Shown piece by piece: positions 6,755-9,980 of a stretch of 9,980 bases of DNA. Origin of the DNA: Ekhidna sp. (GTDB taxonomy: Bacteria > Bacteroidota > Bacteroidia > Cytophagales > Cyclobacteriaceae); contig JAPPDO010000397.1 in the NCBI GenBank assembly GCA_028821635.1, forward strand, positions 1 to 9,980. Reading direction: 5' to 3'. Within the stretch, counting starts at the first letter, position 1; every line of letters begins with the position of its first letter. A program made the translations under genes and the position numbers. The notes beneath the pieces were generated by a model that was not told where the DNA came from, did no database searches, and saw only the letters and a program-made list of their open reading frames with translations.

Positions 6755-8848
6755 ATGCACCCTTTCTTTGATCGTTCAGTTGAATATCTTAAAGGTGTAG
6801 GCCCTCAGCGAGCAGAGACCTTAAATAAAGAATTACAGATTTTCACGTTTGGTGACCTTCTCCAGCATTATCCCTTCAGGCACGAGGATCGATCCAAGTT
6901 TTACTCCATCAACGAACTGATGCCAAACCTTCCCTATGTCCAACTCATAGGAGAGTTCAGGTCTTTCAGAATTGTTGGCATCGGAAGAAAGATGAGACTC
7001 GTCGGGACATTCGCTGACGAGACCGGCACCATAGAAATGGTTTGGTTCAGGGGCATACAGTGGATACATAAAAGTCTAAGCACTGGCGTAAAATATGTAG
7101 CCTTTGGAAAAGCCACTTTGTATAATGGCAAGTTCAACATTGCCCATCCGGAGGTGGAAGTACAAACTGAAAAAAACACAACAGAAGGCTATCTACAACC
7201 AATCTATCATTCTACGGAAAAAATGAAAAAGAAGGGGCTGGAAAGCAGATTCTTTTCTAAAGTAATAAAAATCCTTTTGACAGAAGCCATAGAGCACATT
7301 GAAGAGACACTCCCTGATTCACTTATTCGACAATTTAACTTCATTAACAAAAAGGCGGCTGTGGCGGCTATCCATTTCCCCAAAACGTCTCAACAGCTTC
7401 TTCAAGCACAAAATCGTATGAAATTTGAAGAGTTATTTTTTGTGCAGTTACGGCTGATCAAGCTGAAAATCGCTCGCACTGAAAAATTTAAAGGTGCCAG
7501 CTTAAACAAAAGCGACCTGCTCAATAAGTTTTATGAAAAACACCTGCCATTTGAATTGACAAAAGCACAAAAGAGAGTAGTAAAAGAAATCTACGCTGAC
7601 TTTCGGTCCGGCCATCAAATGAACCGACTTGTCCAGGGAGATGTAGGCAGCGGAAAGACGATGGTGGCATTTTTAGCCATGTTGATTGCGATAGGCTCCG
7701 GATATCAGTGTGCTTTTATGGCCCCCACAGAGATTTTAGCAGAGCAGCACTTTAAGGAACTCCGTATTCAAGCTCGTCTCATTGGCATTCATATTGCCCG
7801 GCTCACCGGCTCTACTCCAAAATCCGAACGAAAGATAATTCATGAAGGACTCATGTCCGGAGTAATTTCAATGCTGGTAGGAACACATGCCCTGCTTGAA
7901 GATAAAGTGAAATTTAAGAATCTTGGACTTGCCGTAATTGATGAACAACACAGATTTGGCGTGGCTCAAAGGGCTAAGCTATGGACCAAGACGAAAGATT
8001 TTTATCCTCATGTTTTGGTCATGACGGCCACTCCGATTCCGCGCACCCTTGCCATGACGCTCTACGGAGACTTGGATATTTCCATCATAGATGAGCTTCC
8101 AAAAGGAAGAAAACCAATCAAAACCATACATTATCGGGAGAAGAGGCGACTGGCAATGTTTGGCTTTCTGGAAAGGGAAATTGAAAAAGGGCATCAGGCT
8201 TACATCGTTTACCCTTTAATTGAAGAGTCGGCAGCACTGGACTATAAAGACCTGATGGATGGATACGAAAGCATATCACGCCGATTTCAAAACTATCCGA
8301 TTTCAATCGTTCATGGAAGGATGAAGGCTGAGGATAAAGAGTGGGAAATGCAGCGGTTTGTGAAAGGAGAAACTAAAATCATGGTAGCCACTACCGTTAT
8401 TGAGGTAGGAGTAAACGTGCCAAACGCAACCATCATGGCCATAGAAAATGCCGAACGTTTTGGGCTCTCTCAATTGCACCAACTTAGGGGAAGGGTAGGG
8501 CGTGGGGCCGACCAGAGTCATTGTGTGCTAATGACCGGACTGAAATTGAGCAAAGAAGCAAAGACACGGCTCAGCACAATGGTAAACACCACTGATGGCT
8601 TCAAAATCGCAGAGGTAGACCTGGAACTGCGAGGGCCGGGAGACCTGACGGGCACCCGACAAAGCGGAGCACTGGATTTGTTAGTCGCTGATTTAGTGAA
8701 GGACGGAGAAGTATTAAAAACCGCAAGAGTCGCCGCCCGAAACATCCTGAAGACGGACCCTGAACTAAGCAGAGAAGAAAACAGACCGATCAAAAATCAT
8801 ATTAATTCACTCAATCAGAGTGTAGTGAACTGGGGCAGAATTAGCTGA
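6755..8848 (+). CDS. recG: ATP-dependent DNA helicase RecG
   Basis: RecG is a double-stranded DNA translocase that regresses stalled replication forks and moves branched recombination intermediates. The 697-residue length is normal. An N-terminal wedge/OB domain (about 60-160) binds the junction. The superfamily 2 motor follows: Walker A GDVGSGKT (295-302), DEQH box (396-399), motif III MTATPIPRT (from 423), then ATTVIEVGVNVPNA and the ENAERFGLSQLHQ / RGRVGRG (578-584) motif. The C-terminal LRGPGDLTGTRQSG is also typical of RecG. It starts at ATG 6755, 9 bases after gldD, and is the last gene of the close-packed operon. No strong terminator follows; a five-base-pair stem (8853-8857 with 8863-8867) is followed only by mixed A/T sequence. 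Confidence 0.98.
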   Translation: MHPFFDRSVEYLKGVGPQRAETLNKELQIFTFGDLLQHYPFRHEDRSKFYSINELMPNLPYVQLIGEFRSFRIVGIGRKMRLVGTFADETGTIEMVWFRGIQWIHKSLSTGVKYVAFGKATLYNGKFNIAHPEVEVQTEKNTTEGYLQPIYHSTEKMKKKGLESRFFSKVIKILLTEAIEHIEETLPDSLIRQFNFINKKAAVAAIHFPKTSQQLLQAQNRMKFEELFFVQLRLIKLKIARTEKFKGASLNKSDLLNKFYEKHLPFELTKAQKRVVKEIYADFRSGHQMNRLVQGDVGSGKTMVAFLAMLIAIGSGYQCAFMAPTEILAEQHFKELRIQARLIGIHIARLTGSTPKSERKIIHEGLMSGVISMLVGTHALLEDKVKFKNLGLAVIDEQHRFGVAQRAKLWTKTKDFYPHVLVMTATPIPRTLAMTLYGDLDISIIDELPKGRKPIKTIHYREKRRLAMFGFLEREIEKGHQAYIVYPLIEESAALDYKDLMDGYESISRRFQNYPISIVHGRMKAEDKEWEMQRFVKGETKIMVATTVIEVGVNVPNATIMAIENAERFGLSQLHQLRGRVGRGADQSHCVLMTGLKLSKEAKTRLSTMVNTTDGFKIAEVDLELRGPGDLTGTRQSGALDLLVADLVKDGEVLKTARVAARNILKTDPELSREENRPIKNHINSLNQSVVNWGRIS

Positions 8849-8932
8849 AATTGGCTACCATATAGCCCACTTTATTATATTTACATTAACCGAATTTGCA
8901 AAATAATAATTAAACCGGTTTGTTAGTTAGGT

Positions 8933-8940
8933 TAAATTTG
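8933..8940 (+). promoter_or_regulatory. Candidate -7 promoter element before the deaminase gene
   Basis: The eight bases TAAATTTG match the Bacteroidota -7 consensus TAnnTTTG exactly and lie 59 bases before the deaminase ATG in a 151-base gap. No TTTG sits at the expected 17-23 base spacing upstream: the nearest are at 8919-8922 (too close) and 8895-8898 (too far). A 10-base perfect palindrome AAACCGGTTT (8912-8921) lies in the would-be -33 region and could be an operator, or chance. The deaminase probably has its own promoter because the gap is much larger than those inside the operon. Confidence 0.4.
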
Positions 8941-8999
8941 AAGAACATATAATCAAATTTCAAGCATTTATCTCCCTGATATCCTGTAACTTCACTTAT

Positions 9000-9470
9000 A
9001 TGGAAAAGCCACGGTTTGATGACATTTTCATGACACTTGCCATTGATATAGCTAAGCGATCGCATTGCATTAAGCGTCATGTTGGAGCCGTGCTCACCAA
9101 GGACACACGCATTATCTCTGTTGGCTACAATGGGCCTCCTGCCGGTACCCACAACTGCGATGAAGAATGGCCCGAAACGGGATGTCCGAGAGATTCTAAA
9201 GGCAGTTGCTCGCTAGCACTCCATGCAGAGCAAAATGCAATCCTCTATGCCGTCCAAAATAAGATTGAGGTAAAAGGTGCCACGCTTTACGTAACCCTGT
9301 CTCCATGTATTGCTTGTGCCAGAATCATCTACACCATGAAAATTAAAACAGTGATCTTTCTCAAATCTTATGCTGAGTATAAAGGAATCAGCAGTGATGA
9401 GGGCGTAGACTTCCTAAGAAAGTTTGGGGTAGAAGTAAAAAAGTATGAGGGAAGTCTCGCCTCGCTCTAA
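9000..9470 (+). CDS. Deoxycytidylate (dCMP) deaminase, ComEB-like
   Basis: The enzyme converts dCMP to dUMP, supplying the substrate for thymidylate synthesis. The 156-residue protein has the zinc-dependent cytidine/deoxycytidylate deaminase motifs: HAE at 75-77 (zinc ligand His75 and proton-shuttle Glu77) and PCIAC with zinc-ligand Cys103 and Cys106. The segment RHVGAVLTKDTRIISVGYNGPPAG (about 26-49, a long family block) and the Cys residues at 53, 62 and 70 before HAEQNAI are typical of dCMP deaminases of the ComE operon protein 2 type, where extra Cys residues can bind a structural zinc. The start is ATG at 9000 with no Shine-Dalgarno motif. It stands 151 bases from recG, so it is likely a separate unit. 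Other deaminase activities cannot be fully excluded, but dCMP is the best fit. Confidence 0.93.
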   Translation: MEKPRFDDIFMTLAIDIAKRSHCIKRHVGAVLTKDTRIISVGYNGPPAGTHNCDEEWPETGCPRDSKGSCSLALHAEQNAILYAVQNKIEVKGATLYVTLSPCIACARIIYTMKIKTVIFLKSYAEYKGISSDEGVDFLRKFGVEVKKYEGSLASL

Positions 9471-9545
9471 AGTAGGACAAATCATCCTGAGCAGGTTACA
9501 AACTACACGTTAGATGAGTTCTACTACATACACTAGAAAAATGCA
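9471..9545. other. Non-coding spacer between the deaminase gene and the tandem array
   Basis: This 75-base stretch follows the deaminase stop. I see no coding frame, no convincing terminator (only a four-base AGGA/TCCT pairing near 9474-9488) and no promoter match. It leads directly into the tandem array. Confidence 0.5.
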
Positions 9546-9757
9546 ACAGCATAGCATCAGGAAGGCTAATAGCATAGTATCAGGAGGTCTGATAGCGTAG
9601 TATCAGGAAGGCTGATAGCATAGTGTCAGGAAGGCTGATAACATAGTGTCAGAAAGGCTGATAGCATAGTATCAGGAAGGCTGATAGCATAGTATCAGGA
9701 AGGCTGATAGCATAGTATCAGGAGGTCTGATAGCGTAGTATCAGGAGGTCTGATAGT
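9546..9757. repeat. Nine-copy 23-bp tandem repeat, each unit holding a short hairpin
   Basis: Nine head-to-tail 23-base units run from 9546 to 9752, with a few bases of a tenth. Each can be read as a 17-base hairpin (TATCAG, loop GAAGG, CTGATA; six base pairs, five-base loop) plus a six-base linker GCATAG. Hairpins begin at about 9555, 9578, 9601, 9624, 9647, 9670, 9693, 9716 and 9739. Loops are GAAGG (five copies), GAGGT (copies 2, 8, 9) or AAAGG (copy 5). Stems are kept in copies 2-9; the only stem change there, TAT to TGT in copies 4 and 5, still allows a G-T wobble. Copy 1 is the most degenerate. Because 23 is not a multiple of three and TGA/TAG recur in every unit, the array does not encode protein. 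There are no unique spacers, so it is not CRISPR. Confidence 0.95.
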
Positions 9758-9814
9758 AAAAGCATAATACAAATAATACTCCATCACGCTTTTAAGCTCG
9801 CTTTTCCATCATCC

Positions 9815-9847
9815 CTCTGTGCCTTTTGTGGCTTCTTTGTGCCCTTT
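9815..9847. repeat. Degenerate 11-bp-period repeat (three units)
   Basis: Three adjoining 11-base units read CTCTGTGCCTT, TTGTGGCTTCT and TTGTGCCCTTT. The bases TGTG recur every 11 positions. On the minus strand this becomes an A/C-rich string of the form CACAAAG. As I recall, strings of this kind are common in intergenic DNA of Bacteroidota and other environmental bacteria, often beside GxxExxY-type genes; no such gene is present here. Confidence 0.6.
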
Positions 9848-9902
9848 GGATTTAAATCGTTAGTAGTTTGGTCAGCGAAGACATGATACAAACAAAAATA
9901 AA

Positions 9903-9938
9903 AATCATGGCGATCCTAAAAATCAAATAAATCCTGTT
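9903..9938. repeat. Degenerate 9-bp-period repeat (four units)
   Basis: Four nine-base units read AATCATGGC, GATCCTAAA, AATCAAATA and AATCCTGTT, sharing ATC at the same phase, followed by CAAGAC. On the minus strand this is the GTCTTGAACAGGATT type of string that I recall from many Bacteroidota intergenic regions. The surrounding bases 9758-9980 contain no gene I can support and end in an A-rich tract with a final run of ten A, which may be a contig end. Confidence 0.55.
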
Positions 9939-9980
9939 CAAGACAAATCACACCCGAAGAAAAGAAAAATAAAAAAAAAA

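Noticed and set aside
8518..8793. Minus-strand frame within recG
   Set aside because: It is the antisense shadow of the RecG C-terminal region, which has intact conserved motifs.
8853..8867. Terminator after recG (GGCTA / TAGCC)
   Set aside because: The stem has only five pairs and is followed by mixed A/T sequence rather than a T run.
9546..9757. CRISPR array
   Set aside because: Units are contiguous 23-base copies with no unique spacers, and no cas genes are nearby.

Overview
The window looks like a chromosomal segment of a gliding-type Bacteroidota, most likely of the Cytophagales/Flammeovirgaceae kind. The evidence is the gldE-gldD pair, the mutY-ssb-gldE-gldD gene order typical of that phylum, a divergent HU-TPR-RNase G block, the AT-rich composition, and the absence of a Shine-Dalgarno motif in front of any gene. 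The genus cannot be fixed from the sequence alone.

Layout. Positions 1-3197 are transcribed leftward. In order of transcription this block holds an HU-family nucleoid protein, a membrane-anchored TPR protein that overlaps it by one base, a 29-residue very basic protein resembling the AURKAIP1/COX24 (mS38-like) family, an RNase E/G-family ribonuclease (rng), and the 5' part of a secreted basic Ser/Lys/Arg-rich protein that runs off the left edge. Positions 3198-3299 are a divergent promoter region. Positions 3300-8848 are a tight rightward operon: mutY, ssb, gldE, gldD, recG, with gaps of 9 and 16 bases, an 11-base overlap, then a gap of 9. After 151 bases follows a dCMP/cytidine deaminase gene (9000-9470). 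The last 510 bases have no gene. They hold a nine-copy 23-bp tandem array whose units can each form a short hairpin, and then two degenerate short-period repeats up to a poly-A end.

How the genes fit together. The rightward operon joins genome maintenance (MutY for A:8-oxoG mispairs, SSB, RecG for fork and junction remodelling, and the nearby nucleotide-pool deaminase) to two components of the gliding/type 9 secretion apparatus (GldE, GldD). The leftward block joins a nucleoid protein to RNA processing, with a probable ribosome-associated peptide directly before RNase G.

Most of the window is ordinary housekeeping sequence, and I see no sign of a new defence or mobile system. The items most worth a second look are the hairpin tandem array, the 29-residue gene, the run of non-ATG starts (HU, TPR, gldE, gldD), and two peculiarities of mutY: an eight-G run and a one-residue-short iron-sulfur cysteine spacing.
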